64,000 nucleotides of DNA from Rhizobacter sp. AJA081-3 (GCF_017795745.1 NZ_CP059067.1:3906001-3970000); one strand, 5' to 3'; shown: positions 32,887-41,457, counted from the stretch's first letter. A program made the numbers and translations. Notes: a model not told the origin generated them from the sequence alone.

Positions 32887-34776
32887 ATGGCGGCGGAGGA
32901 GACCCGAGCAAGCTTGTCGACAGTTCGTGTCGGGCTCGGCCTGTCATTTCCTGCGAACGAGGTGGCCGAGTACCTCTTCCGCCCGTCCGTGGTGGCCCAT
33001 TGGCTCGGCAGCGGCTGCGAGCTGGCACCCGTGCTCGGCTTCGAAGCCAGGCTTCCCCATGCAACGGCGCAGGGTCCCTCGCAAAGGGTCATACGCTACG
33101 AGCGGCCGGACAGGGGCAGCGTTTGCGCGCTGGCCTGGCCGGCCATCGAGCACGGCCCGACGCCAGCGGGCAACTACGAGCTCGTTGTCGACATTCATGC
33201 TCCCGAGCAGACCCGGATTGCGCTGCGCATCTCGCCCCGGCCCAGGGGCAGAAGCAGGCTGCGCATCGAGCACTCCGGGCTGAGCACCGATGGACAGCGC
33301 TTTGCCAGCCTGCAGGTGTGGCAGGCCGCGCTGAAGCGCGTCTACAAGGTCATGTCTCAGGCTTGGCGCAGCGCCCGACGCGAGCGCCAAGCAGTCATCC
33401 TGGTCCACGGCATCGGCGAGCAGCGGCCCGGCCAGATGCTGCGTGAGTTCGTCTCCAATGTTTTCGGACAGGACGCACGCGAGCGCTTCTTCGTCAAACC
33501 GGATCACGTTTCCTCGCTGTTCGAGATGCGCATGGCCACCGTACCGCGCTTCGAGGACAAACGGCCCACGACCGACGTCTACGAGCTGTACTGGGCGCAC
33601 CTGATCCGCGACACCACCTTGGCACAGGTCTACGGCTGGGTGCTGCGGCTGATCCTTGCCGGGAACTCGAAGATCCCGAAGACACTGATCCGGATCGTCT
33701 GGCTGATCCGAGTTGCCGGCGCTCTTGCAGCGGTGGCGTTCATCTGGCTGATGACCTTGGACATCCCAGGATGGCTCAAGGGGGTTGGCGGCGGCCTGCT
33801 CGTGGGCTTGCCGGCCATCGCCACCTTCGCCTTCAAGGCGATACGCGACGAATACGTCATCGGCTACGCCGGCGACGCCGCGCGCTACCTGGAGCCACAC
33901 GCGGACAACATTTCGCGCCGCCAGGAGATTCGAGAGGCTGGCGCGAAGCTGCTCGACGCGCTTCATGACAACGGCCGCTATGGGCGCATCGTGGTCTATG
34001 GCCACAGCCTGGGCAGCGTGATCGCTTACGACATCCTCAGCCATGCCTGGGGCCGGCGCGCGCGCGATCGTGAAGATCTGCCAGTCACCACCAGCCGCGC
34101 CCTCGCAGCGCTTGAGGGTTTGCTCAATGCGCGGCCTTCGAACGCCTCGGTGCCTCCAGTGCCTCCGCTGTCGACCTCACCCACTCCGGCGCCAGTCGCC
34201 ATCGACAAGGTGCAGGCGATGCAGCACGCGGCTTGGATGGAATACCGCCGCAACGGCTTCAAGTGGCGCATCAGCGACTTCGTCACCGTGGGCTCGCCGC
34301 TCGCCCACGCCCGATGGCTGCTGAAGCTCGATTCGAAGACGGAGTTCGCCGACCTGGTGCGCGAGCGCTCGATGCCCACCTGCCCTCCGCAGACCGAGGA
34401 TGGTCGGGGACCGATCAAGCGAGTCTTCACGTTCACCCACGCCTACCCGGATCACGATGACAAGTCGAGGAGCCGCTCGGTGCTGGTTCCGCACCACGGC
34501 GGCTTGTTCGCGCTGACGCGCTGGACGAATCTCTATTTCCCGCACAAAGGGCTGATCAACGGAGATCCGGTGGCAGGACCGGTCGCAGATTGCTTCGGCA
34601 ACTGGGTCAGGGACGTGCCGCTGCGCGAGACCAAGGGATTCGCGCACACGCGCTACACGAACCGCGCCCAGGAAGGCGATGCGGTCGACAAGGTGCGCGA
34701 AGCACTGAACCTCCCGTTCAGCCGGCCGTTGGCCGATCACGCTCCGCGAGAGCTCGAAGCAACGGTCCTGAGATAG
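32887..34776 (+). CDS. SRPBCC domain fused to membrane-anchored alpha/beta hydrolase
   Basis: A 629-residue protein from ATG 32887, with GGAGGG 8 bases upstream; an ATG at 32848 is the longer option. Residues 12 to about 160 resemble an AHSA1-type SRPBCC domain (FPANEVAEYLFRPSVVAHWLG). An alpha/beta-hydrolase starts at VILVHGIGEQ (170-179). Two hydrophobic segments follow (about 268-290 and 298-318), then the nucleophile elbow YGHSLGSVIAYD with Ser374. TVGSPLAHARWLL comes later and HHGGLFA may carry the catalytic His. The insertion of membrane helices between the oxyanion loop and the nucleophile is odd. Likely a membrane lipase or esterase; substrate unknown. Confidence 0.75.
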   Translation: MAAEETRASLSTVRVGLGLSFPANEVAEYLFRPSVVAHWLGSGCELAPVLGFEARLPHATAQGPSQRVIRYERPDRGSVCALAWPAIEHGPTPAGNYELVVDIHAPEQTRIALRISPRPRGRSRLRIEHSGLSTDGQRFASLQVWQAALKRVYKVMSQAWRSARRERQAVILVHGIGEQRPGQMLREFVSNVFGQDARERFFVKPDHVSSLFEMRMATVPRFEDKRPTTDVYELYWAHLIRDTTLAQVYGWVLRLILAGNSKIPKTLIRIVWLIRVAGALAAVAFIWLMTLDIPGWLKGVGGGLLVGLPAIATFAFKAIRDEYVIGYAGDAARYLEPHADNISRRQEIREAGAKLLDALHDNGRYGRIVVYGHSLGSVIAYDILSHAWGRRARDREDLPVTTSRALAALEGLLNARPSNASVPPVPPLSTSPTPAPVAIDKVQAMQHAAWMEYRRNGFKWRISDFVTVGSPLAHARWLLKLDSKTEFADLVRERSMPTCPPQTEDGRGPIKRVFTFTHAYPDHDDKSRSRSVLVPHHGGLFALTRWTNLYFPHKGLINGDPVAGPVADCFGNWVRDVPLRETKGFAHTRYTNRAQEGDAVDKVREALNLPFSRPLADHAPRELEATVLR

Positions 34777-35095
34777 GTGCTGCCGGGGCGCCGGCTCGCG
34801 CCGAGTGAAGGGGCACGAACCAGAAAAGTCGAAACTCCGCTGGCTACTCTCCGGCAGCGTGGTCAGTGTAGGCCAGTCGGCCATCACTCGACTCGCTGGC
34901 CTCGCCGCCAGCGGTGAGCCGAGGTGACGCGTTGCCGAAGGCTCAATGGCGTCCGAGGCACACCGCGTGGAATGGCCAGTGGCTTGGCGGTACAGAAGGG
35001 CGCATTCCCTCACGCCATAGTGCTCTCTGTGAAAGATCGGCGCTTCGGCAACGACTATTGACTACCCTTCGTCATTGCGCCCCCCCGTCCACACC
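34777..35095. other. Gap before msrB, nothing recognised
   Basis: About 320 bases. GTAGGCCAGTCGGCCATC near 34870 is a weak imperfect dyad, and no promoter stands out. The msrBA promoter should be near the right end. Confidence 0.35.
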
Positions 35096-35581
35096 ATGAA
35101 CCGCCGTCACATCATGAGCGTCCTTTCGCTGTTCGGCCTTGGGGCCAAGGTCACCGCCGCCAGCGCCACCGATGCAGTGGCCGGCCCTGCCGTGCTGCGC
35201 CTGAGCGAAGCCGAGTGGAAGCAGCGGCTGTCGCCGGCCGCTTTCCGTGTGCTGCGTCAGGAAGGCACTGAAGCCCCGGGCAGCAGCGCGCTGAACGCAG
35301 AGAAGCGCAAGGGTGCCTTCCACTGCGCAGGCTGCGACTTGCCGCTGTTCTCTTCGGAAGCCAAGTACGAGAGCGGCACAGGCTGGCCCAGCTTCCACAC
35401 CCCGTTGCCCGGCGCGCTGGCCCTGAAGACCGACTTCAAGATGATCCTGCCGCGCACCGAGTACCACTGCGCACGCTGCGAGGGCCACCAGGGCCATGTC
35501 TTCGACGACGGCCCGCGGCCCAGCGGCAAGCGCTACTGCAACAACGGCGTGGCGCTCAAGTTCGTGCCGGCGGCCACGTGA
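35096..35581 (+). CDS. msrB: Exported peptide-methionine (R)-S-oxide reductase MsrB
   Basis: A 161-residue MsrB with an export signal. The N-terminus MNRRHIMSVLSLFGLGAK has a twin-arginine look, so Tat export is possible. The catalytic domain has GTGWPSFH, two zinc CxxC pairs (CAGC, CARC) and the active Cys in RYCNNGVALKF. It reduces the R form of methionine sulfoxide in proteins. The stop overlaps the msrA start (GTGA at 35578-35581), so the two stereospecific enzymes are made together, and both appear to act outside the cytoplasm. Confidence 0.9.
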   Translation: MNRRHIMSVLSLFGLGAKVTAASATDAVAGPAVLRLSEAEWKQRLSPAAFRVLRQEGTEAPGSSALNAEKRKGAFHCAGCDLPLFSSEAKYESGTGWPSFHTPLPGALALKTDFKMILPRTEYHCARCEGHQGHVFDDGPRPSGKRYCNNGVALKFVPAAT

Positions 35582-36192
35582 AGCGCCCTTTCGCCAGTCT
35601 GCGTGCGCTTGCGAGCCTGCTGGGGCTTGCGTCGGCGCTGGCTGTTGCCGCTCCGGCTCTGGCACAGACCACGGCCAAGGCGACGTTCGCCGGAGGTTGC
35701 TTCTGGTGCGTCGAGGCCGATTTCGACAAGGTCCCCGGCGTGTTGTCGACGACCTCGGGCTACATCGGCGGTACCGTGGCCAACCCCAGCTACGAGCAGG
35801 TGTCGTCGAAGACCACGGGCCACGCCGAAGCGGTCGAGATCGTCTTCGATCCGGCGAAGGTGAGCTATGCCGCACTCGTCGACCACTTCTGGCGCACCAT
35901 CGACCCGACGACCCGGGACCGCCAGTTCTGCGATGTCGGCTCCCCCTACCGCACGGCGATCTTCACCCACGACGCCCAGCAGGCCGCTGTGGTGAAGCAG
36001 TCGCTGGATGCTCTCGAAAAGGCCAAGCCCTTCAAGGAACCGATCGTCACGGCCGTCTTGCCCGCGACCACCTTCTACCCGGCCGAGGCCTACCACCAGG
36101 ACTACTACAAGAAGAATCCGGTGCGCTATGCCTACTACCGTTCCAGTTGCGGCCGCGATGCGCGGCTGGAACAGCTGTGGGGCAAGCGTTAA
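35578..36192 (+). CDS. msrA: Exported peptide-methionine (S)-S-oxide reductase MsrA
   Basis: A 204-residue MsrA. GTG 35578 overlaps the msrB stop. The signal peptide MKRPFASLRALASLLGLASA ends near PALAQTT, so it is a periplasmic enzyme. The active site is GGCFWCVE directly after the signal; SGYIGGTVANPSYEQVSS and GHAEAVEIVFDP follow, with the AYHQDYYKKNP tail. It repairs the S form of methionine sulfoxide. Separate exported MsrB and MsrA are unusual; many bacteria use MsrPQ or fused MsrAB. Confidence 0.92.
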   Translation: MKRPFASLRALASLLGLASALAVAAPALAQTTAKATFAGGCFWCVEADFDKVPGVLSTTSGYIGGTVANPSYEQVSSKTTGHAEAVEIVFDPAKVSYAALVDHFWRTIDPTTRDRQFCDVGSPYRTAIFTHDAQQAAVVKQSLDALEKAKPFKEPIVTAVLPATTFYPAEAYHQDYYKKNPVRYAYYRSSCGRDARLEQLWGKR

Positions 36193-36238
36193 GACCGGGC
36201 CTCGAGTGCACGTTGCGAATGAAGTCTGGCCGCAAGGC

Positions 36239-36688
36239 TCAGGGCAGTGAACCCTTTTCGAGGGTGGCCACCAGGCTGATCTCGGGAACGCTTGCCAAGG
36301 CCTTGGACAGCGGGCAGTCGCGCTTGGCAGACGCGGCGATCTCCTGGAAGCGGGCTTCGTCGAGGCCGGGCACGACGGCATTCAGGCGCAGCGAGATCCG
36401 GTCGATCACGAAGCCTTCGCCCTGTGCGGACAATCGCACGTGGGCCTGCGTGTCGGCCGTGGTGGTCGCAAAGCCCGCCTTGTCGCAGGCAAACGAGAAC
36501 GCCATCGTGAAGCAGGCGGCATGCGCGGCACCCAGAATCTCTTCGGGGTTCGTGCCGCGGCGGTCGTCGCCGAAACGGCTGGCAAAGCCGTAGGGGTGGT
36601 CCATCAGCGCCCCGGACTCGGTGCTGATCTTGCCCTGGCCCTTCTTGCCGGCACCTGCCCACAGAACGCTCGCAGACTTCTCGGTCAT
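36239..36688 (-). CDS. OsmC-family peroxiredoxin
   Basis: A 149-residue OsmC/Ohr-family hydroperoxide reductase. The two redox cysteines are in AAHAACFTMAFS and KRDCPLSKAL; NPEEILGAAHA is the OsmC hallmark, so it is closer to OsmC than to Ohr. It removes organic peroxides with thiol reductants. It is convergent with msrBA, 46 bases apart, giving a small oxidative-stress neighbourhood. Confidence 0.9.
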   Translation of the reverse strand: MTEKSASVLWAGAGKKGQGKISTESGALMDHPYGFASRFGDDRRGTNPEEILGAAHAACFTMAFSFACDKAGFATTTADTQAHVRLSAQGEGFVIDRISLRLNAVVPGLDEARFQEIAASAKRDCPLSKALASVPEISLVATLEKGSLP

Positions 36689-36719
36689 GGTGATTCCTTT
36701 CGATGGCGTGGATGGCGGC

Positions 36720-37790
36720 TCACTTCGTGCGTGGCCACTTGACCTGCTTGTCAGGCTGGCTCAGCCGCCCGGCGCGCAACTCGGTGACGGCCCGGACCAC
36801 CGAGCGGGCGACATTGCGTGCTTCTTCCTGCACGGCCCTGTCCTTGTCGAGCGCGTCGTGGCTGTTGTAGTAGGGCTCGTAGTAGCCGATGTAGCGGTCG
36901 AGCTTGGCGGCGGCGCCGGCATCGATCAGCCCCATCCATTCCAGCCAGTCGGTGAGGTTGCGGCGGTGCGCCTCGACGCCGGCGACGTCTCCGTGCACCA
37001 CGACGCCATAGGCCCGGCCGGCCAGGTGCTTGGGGTAGTCCCAGCCCTGCTGCTCGATGCGCTTGGCCTCGGCCACGTGCTTGCCGTGGGTCGTCGTCGG
37101 ATCGGGGTTGCCACCATCCGCACAGACCAGGCGGTCGATCATCAGCTTCAGCGGGCTCGGCGACTGGTACCAGTAGGTCGGCGCCAGGATGATCACCGCG
37201 TGGGCGGCCACCCAGCGTTCGTAGATCTCGGCCATCCAGTCGTCGGCCTGGTTCAGCGCGTGGTTCGGGTAACAGCTGCAGGGCCAGTGGCACAGCGGCA
37301 TCGCGCTCGAGACGCAGCCCTTGCACGGATGGATGTTGCGGCCGTACTCCGAGGTGACGAGGCTCAGGTCCAGCACATCGGCCTGCATGCCGGCACGCTC
37401 GACGACGCGCTGTGCCATCTCGGTCAGGCGCCAGGTCTTCGATACCTCGCCCGGACAGGTGCCGTCATTGCGTGCGCTGCCGCAGACCAGCAGCACGCGC
37501 GAGGGTGCGGCACTGTCGCCCCAGAGCTTCTGCGCTGCCTTCAGGCGCTTGCGGGTGTCCAGCCACTGCAGCGACACCTCGTAGGTGGGGTCGGCGAAGC
37601 CGCGGCCGGCCGGCCGGGTGAACGGCGCCTTGCGGCCTTCCTGCAAGGCATCCCAGGCGATCGCCTCCAGCCGCGCGATGGCCTCACGTTCGCCGTCGAA
37701 CGCAGGGTCGTAGAAGCGGACCTGGAAGCGTTCCTGGAACTGCGCTCGCGTCAACGGGGCAGGCGCCTGCCCGGTGCGGATCTTGGTCAT
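36720..37790 (-). CDS. Flavodoxin/NADPH-dependent FMN reductase family protein with long N-terminal extension
   Basis: A 356-residue protein starting MTKIRTGQAPAPLT at 37790. The first 100 residues (REAIARLEAIAWDALQEGRK and a helix-rich stretch) are extra; the flavodoxin-like domain begins at RVLLVCGSARNDGTCPGE. A cysteine-rich loop (HPCKGCVSSAMPLCHWPCSC) is followed by APTYWYQSPSPLKLMIDRL, the FMN-site loop. Family members are about 200 residues, so the extension is unusual. It lies 31 bases after the osmC start, same strand, and may be co-transcribed with it. Confidence 0.85.
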   Translation of the reverse strand: MTKIRTGQAPAPLTRAQFQERFQVRFYDPAFDGEREAIARLEAIAWDALQEGRKAPFTRPAGRGFADPTYEVSLQWLDTRKRLKAAQKLWGDSAAPSRVLLVCGSARNDGTCPGEVSKTWRLTEMAQRVVERAGMQADVLDLSLVTSEYGRNIHPCKGCVSSAMPLCHWPCSCYPNHALNQADDWMAEIYERWVAAHAVIILAPTYWYQSPSPLKLMIDRLVCADGGNPDPTTTHGKHVAEAKRIEQQGWDYPKHLAGRAYGVVVHGDVAGVEAHRRNLTDWLEWMGLIDAGAAAKLDRYIGYYEPYYNSHDALDKDRAVQEEARNVARSVVRAVTELRAGRLSQPDKQVKWPRTK

Positions 37791-37959
37791 GAACTGGCGA
37801 GGTGCTGCACTGCAGGTCCAGGTGGGGAGGTCCGGCCCGTTGTGGGTGCGACCGATCGGATCGTCCGGCCTGGCCCTCGGATCGTCCGTGCGCCGACGCA
37901 CAGACCGTTCGGCTTTGCAGCGCCAACGTGGAGCCTTCCGAGCCACCCTGGAGACCGCC

Positions 37960-38115
37960 ATGCCCGGCGCCAGCCCCCACAAGCACCATCCGGTGCATGA
38001 CGTGCCCGATGAACCCGTGCCGGGCTCGATGCCAGTCGAACCCGACACGGGCCCGGTCCCCGCCGCGATCCCGGACGACCCGGAAGACGACCGGGTTCTC
38101 GACCCCGAGACCTGA
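37960..38115 (+). CDS. Small acidic His/Pro-rich protein
   Basis: A 51-residue protein beginning MPGASPHKHHPVHDVPDEPV and ending DDRVLDPET. GGAG lies 7 bases before the ATG. It is nearly all Pro, Asp, Glu, Val and His, with no hydrophobic core, so it is likely disordered. I recall similar small proteins in Burkholderiales but cannot confirm conservation. It is divergent from the flavodoxin-family gene. Confidence 0.6.
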   Translation: MPGASPHKHHPVHDVPDEPVPGSMPVEPDTGPVPAAIPDDPEDDRVLDPET

Positions 38116-38164
38116 GCGTGTGACGCCAGCGTGGCGGCACCAGCCACCGGGCCTTCGCGGGTCA

Positions 38165-38409
38165 GGAGTTCGTTCGGGGCGCCGGCGGCATGAGCCGATC
38201 GCATTCGCGCTTTGGACGACGGCCCGGCTCGTGGTGGAGTTGCCTCCCATGAACAGTGTGATGCCCAGCACGCCATCGTTGCCCACCAGCGCAATCTCCG
38301 CGGACTCGCCGTCGTTCATCACCGAGAGCGGCGACACGATGGCAGTCAGAGGACAGTATGCAGAACCGAGATCGCACCCGGGTTCGGAGATGACTTGGCC
38401 CAGGGACAC
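38165..38409 (-). pseudogene. Crp/Fnr-family remnant (sensor-domain piece)
   Basis: The minus-strand frame from 38409 reads LGQVISEPGCDLGSAYCPLT, AIVSPLSVMNDGESAEIALV, GNDGVLGITLFMGG and TSRAVVQSA, closely following the cNMP-binding-like domain of Crp/Fnr regulators. After about 38205 the match is lost and a different frame gives only RLMPPAPRTN. The N-terminus and the whole DNA-binding domain are missing. It is a fossil of a regulator gene, not functional. Confidence 0.65.
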
Positions 38410-38471
38410 ATGACCAAGGCCCGGCCTCCGTGCCGCATGTATCCTCAGCCCCTCAACTCAAAAGGATCGAG

Positions 38472-38621
38472 ATGGCTCTGTCAAAGAAGAAGCGTGTCGG
38501 CAAGAAGACCATTTCTGCCAAACAAGTCAGAAAGACGGCAAGCGGCAGAAAGCGCCGCAAGTCCGACGGCACCCAGCCTCCCAAGGCCGTGACGCCGAGT
38601 TCGCCGCCAGCGGCCTCCTGA
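38472..38621 (+). CDS. Small highly basic protein
   Basis: A 49-residue protein, MALSKKKRVGKKTISAKQV then ASGRKRRKSDGTQPP, with 15 or so Lys/Arg. AAAGGA lies 7 bases upstream of the ATG at 38472. It looks like a disordered nucleic-acid-binding tail; no family is recognised. It is too short for strong coding statistics, but the start context is good. Confidence 0.55.
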   Translation: MALSKKKRVGKKTISAKQVRKTASGRKRRKSDGTQPPKAVTPSSPPAAS

Positions 38622-38790
38622 CCGCTCGGGCCAGCAGATCGCGCCAATCCGCTTTGGCCTGGGCGCGCGTGCTGCTCAAGCGATCCCGCGGCAGCTCCGA
38701 GTCCCTGAGTGCCGGTAGAACGTCCGGACGGAACACTGCATCAGGCGGGATGAGCTGACCGTGTGGCCCCGGTGGACCCGCGGCATGGCC

Positions 38791-39717
38791 TCATGGGGCG
38801 GCACTCGTCGGCCGCGGCACGAGCCCAGCACGCTGCAGCCCGGCCAGCAGCTGCGGCAGGTGCCGGCGCGCACTGTGCTCGCCCGCGCTGCGCGCGTACT
38901 GGAAGTAGCTCGGCAGCGGCGAGGCCGCAAACTCCAGTTCGGCATGGATCAGGTAATCCGCCAGCGCGGCCTCGGGCGCAATGCGCTCGCCGCGCCGGAT
39001 CACGCGCTCGCGCTGCGATGCCGATGCGCCGGGAGGCGCTGTCTCCGGCCGGGGCGTCACGTCCACCGCGATGACGAAGCGGGCGCCGGCCTGTCGTGCG
39101 GCGCGCACGGCCAGCGGCAGTGATTCGTCGCCATCCTCGTACTCGGTGCCCTGGATGCCCACGGGCGAAATGATGCCTGGCACGGCACTGGAAGCACGCA
39201 CCGCCACGCCAGCATTGCCGCTGGTGAAGAACACCGGCGCCTTGTCGTCGCGCCGCGTGACGCCCACCACCAGCCTGCGCGGCATCTGCTCGATGCGGCG
39301 ATGCACCAGGCGCGAGTTGACGTAGTCCTGCAGGCGCTGGCCGTGGATCCAGCCGCGGTCGGCAAAGGGCGAGAGATCGAACAGCGTGAGCGGGCCGCCC
39401 TCCCTCGAGAGCGCGTCGAGCTCGACGGCCGAGCGCCCGTCGGCCCAGAACGCCCCGAGCAAGGAGCCCACGCTGCTGCCCACCACCAGGTCGACCTCGA
39501 TCCCGGCCTCTTCCAGCACGCGCATCACGCCGATGTGCGCATAGCCGCGCGGCCCCCCGCTGCTGAGCACCAGCGCGATGCGCGGTCGCGGATCCATGGC
39601 CTGCACGGCCGGCAATGCCACCGGGCTGTCGGGACCGACGTGATTGAAGGGCGCGCATCCGCTGAGCAGGCCGAGCGTGGCCGCGCCGGCCACCAGGGAC
39701 TGGAATCGATGGGGCAT
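38791..39717 (-). CDS. Patatin-like phospholipase lipoprotein
   Basis: A 308-residue patatin-fold hydrolase with a lipoprotein signal: MPHRFQSLVAGAATLGLLSG then Cys21 (LLSGC lipobox). Oxyanion loop SSGGPRG near residue 53, nucleophile GSSVG near 80, and a DG in YEDGDES near 198 as the likely catalytic Asp. It resembles RssA-type proteins but is exported. It is divergent from the SDR-tetR pair and its promoter overlaps one of the two operator-like palindromes, so the TetR protein may control it. Confidence 0.87.
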   Translation of the reverse strand: MPHRFQSLVAGAATLGLLSGCAPFNHVGPDSPVALPAVQAMDPRPRIALVLSSGGPRGYAHIGVMRVLEEAGIEVDLVVGSSVGSLLGAFWADGRSAVELDALSREGGPLTLFDLSPFADRGWIHGQRLQDYVNSRLVHRRIEQMPRRLVVGVTRRDDKAPVFFTSGNAGVAVRASSAVPGIISPVGIQGTEYEDGDESLPLAVRAARQAGARFVIAVDVTPRPETAPPGASASQRERVIRRGERIAPEAALADYLIHAELEFAASPLPSYFQYARSAGEHSARRHLPQLLAGLQRAGLVPRPTSAAP

Positions 39718-39744
39718 GGGATTGCCGCTCGGATGGGCTTAGGT

Positions 39745-39759
39745 GTTGACAGTGTCTAC
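39745..39759. promoter_or_regulatory. Operator-like palindrome A overlapping + strand -35
   Basis: GTTGACAGTGTCTAC, a 7-1-7 near-palindrome with one arm mismatch. TTGACA at 39746-39751 followed after 17 bases by TACAGT (39769-39774) forms a candidate promoter toward the SDR gene, so a protein bound here would cover its -35 box. Confidence 0.65.
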
Positions 39760-39775
39760 CATTCTTCCTACAGTT

Positions 39776-39790
39776 GTTGACACTGTCAAC
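39776..39790. promoter_or_regulatory. Operator-like palindrome B overlapping - strand -35
   Basis: GTTGACACTGTCAAC, a perfect 7-1-7 palindrome 31 bases from site A. Read on the minus strand, TTGACA (39789-39784) and AAGAAT (39766-39761) are 17 bases apart and point to the patatin lipoprotein gene. The TetR-family gene two genes away is the likely binder. Confidence 0.7.
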
Positions 39791-39905
39791 TCTGCCGCAA
39801 CTGGAGAACCGGGATGCTCCTCATCGCTGTCAGCGGGCCTCGCCCGCCCTGGAAAGACCTGCCCGCCCGCATGCCGATGGGCCCCTGTGACATTCGGAGG
39901 GCCCA

Positions 39906-40730
39906 GTGAGCGCCAGCACTTCGCGCACCGCCCATCGTTATGGCCCGTGGGCGGTGGTCACGGGCGCCAGCGACGGCATCGGGCGGGCATTCGCGCGCCA
40001 GCTCGCTGCCAGTGGGCTGAACCTGGTGCTGGTGGCACGCCGTGAACCCGTGCTGCAGGCCCTCGCCGCCGAGTTGCAGCAGTCCCACGGTGTGCAGTGC
40101 CGGGTGATGGCGCTCGACCTGGCAGACCTCGAAGCGGTGCATCGGCTCGCCGACAGCACCGCCGCGCTGGACGTCGGCCTGCTCGTGGCCGCCGCGGGCT
40201 TCGGCACATCGGGGCCGCTGCTCGAGGCCGATCTGGGCGTGGAATCCGAGATGGCCGATCTGAACTGCACGTCGGTCATGGCGCAGGCCTGGCACTTCGG
40301 GAAGCGCTTTGCCCAGCGCGGCCGCGGAGGCGTGGTCTTCATGAGCTCCCTGCTGGCCTTCCACGGCACACCGCGCGCGGCCCACTACGCGGCCACCAAG
40401 GCCTATGTGCAGACGCTGGCCGAGGGTCTGCGCGTGGAGTGGGCACCGCTGGGCGTGGACGTGATCGCCTCGGCGCCCGGCCCCATCCTGACGGGCTTCG
40501 CGGCGCGCGCCAACATGCAGATGGCCCAGGCATTGCCCGCCGAAGTGGTGGCGCGCGTCACGATGCAGGCGCTCGGCCGCAAGACCACGGTGCGGCCGGG
40601 ATGGCTGTCCAAGCTGCTGGGCTGGTCGTTGGCCCCGCTGCCGCGCTGGGCGCAGGTGATGGTCATCACGCAGGTGATGAAGGGAATGACGGCACACCAG
40701 GCTCGCCCGGTGAGCCGGCCGGCGGCATGA
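39906..40730 (+). CDS. SDR-family oxidoreductase
   Basis: A 274-residue short-chain dehydrogenase from GTG 39906 with GGAGGG upstream. TGASDGIG near residue 20, catalytic Ser in MSSLLAF, YAATKAY with the Tyr/Lys pair, then a PGPILTGF loop. The C-terminal stretch WLSKLLGWSLAPLPRWAQVM is amphipathic to hydrophobic, as in SDRs acting on membrane or fatty substrates (DltE/YqjQ-like). NADP use is suggested by VARREP. Its neighbours are a patatin lipoprotein and a TetR gene, so a role in lipid metabolism is plausible. Confidence 0.85.
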   Translation: MSASTSRTAHRYGPWAVVTGASDGIGRAFARQLAASGLNLVLVARREPVLQALAAELQQSHGVQCRVMALDLADLEAVHRLADSTAALDVGLLVAAAGFGTSGPLLEADLGVESEMADLNCTSVMAQAWHFGKRFAQRGRGGVVFMSSLLAFHGTPRAAHYAATKAYVQTLAEGLRVEWAPLGVDVIASAPGPILTGFAARANMQMAQALPAEVVARVTMQALGRKTTVRPGWLSKLLGWSLAPLPRWAQVMVITQVMKGMTAHQARPVSRPAA

Positions 40731-40779
40731 CGCGCCTGTGGTAGTTTCGGCCGCGACATCCATCGCGCACGAACACCGC

Positions 40780-41397
40780 ATGCCCCGCCAGAAGACCGCC
40801 AACCCGCCACCGCTGGAACTGCGCGACGCCTGCATCGTGGCCGCCCAGGAGGTCATCGCCGAGCACGGCATCGAGAACCTGAGCCTGCGCGAGGTGTCGC
40901 GCAAGCTCGGCGTGTCGCACCAGGCGCCGTACAAGCACTACCCCAGCCGCGATCACCTGCTGGCCGAGGTGATGCGCCGCTGCTTCCAGCGCTTTGCCGC
41001 GCATCTGGACGCTCGCGAGCACTTCGATGATCCCGAGCGCGATCTCGAATCGCTCGGACTCCAGTACCTCGACTATGCCCGGCGGCACCCGCTGGAGTAC
41101 CGCCTGATGTTCAGCACCACCTGGCCCGAGTCGGCGGAGCAGGCGGACCTGGCCCGCGAGGCCACCCACGCGTTCGACGTGCTTCGCGGCGTGCTGCGGC
41201 GCATGCATGGCGAATCCGCCGCCCTGCGCGAGACGGTCGAACTCGATGCGCTGTACATCTGGTCCACCATGCACGGGCTGGCGGGTGTCATGAACGGGCA
41301 GTGCATCGACAAGCTCGACCTCAGGGCGAAGGTGCTCAAGCAAGCCGTTCGGCATGCAATGGATCGCATGGGCATGGGTCTGGCCGGCAGGATCTGA
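40780..41397 (+). CDS. TetR-family transcriptional regulator
   Basis: A 205-residue regulator from ATG 40780 (GTG 40738 would add 14 residues). The helix-turn-helix is IENLSLREVSRKLGVSHQAP followed by YKHYPSRDHLL, the TetR hallmark; the C-terminal ligand domain is of the WHG type (MFSTTWPE, YIWSTMHGLAGVMN). It follows the SDR gene by 49 bases and likely represses the divergent promoters through the palindromes at 39745-39790. The ligand is unknown, perhaps a lipid or acyl-CoA. Confidence 0.87.
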   Translation: MPRQKTANPPPLELRDACIVAAQEVIAEHGIENLSLREVSRKLGVSHQAPYKHYPSRDHLLAEVMRRCFQRFAAHLDAREHFDDPERDLESLGLQYLDYARRHPLEYRLMFSTTWPESAEQADLAREATHAFDVLRGVLRRMHGESAALRETVELDALYIWSTMHGLAGVMNGQCIDKLDLRAKVLKQAVRHAMDRMGMGLAGRI

Positions 41398-41457
41398 GAG
41401 GCGGATCGCCACCAACAGCGGCCGAGCAACCAGCACAATCGCGAGTCGATGCCCGCT

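Noticed and set aside
36720-38294. Extending the flavodoxin-family gene to a 524-residue protein
   Set aside because: The extra 168 residues are unlike any flavoprotein and would run across the small plus-strand gene and the Crp remnant. The start MTKIRTG at 37790 fits better.
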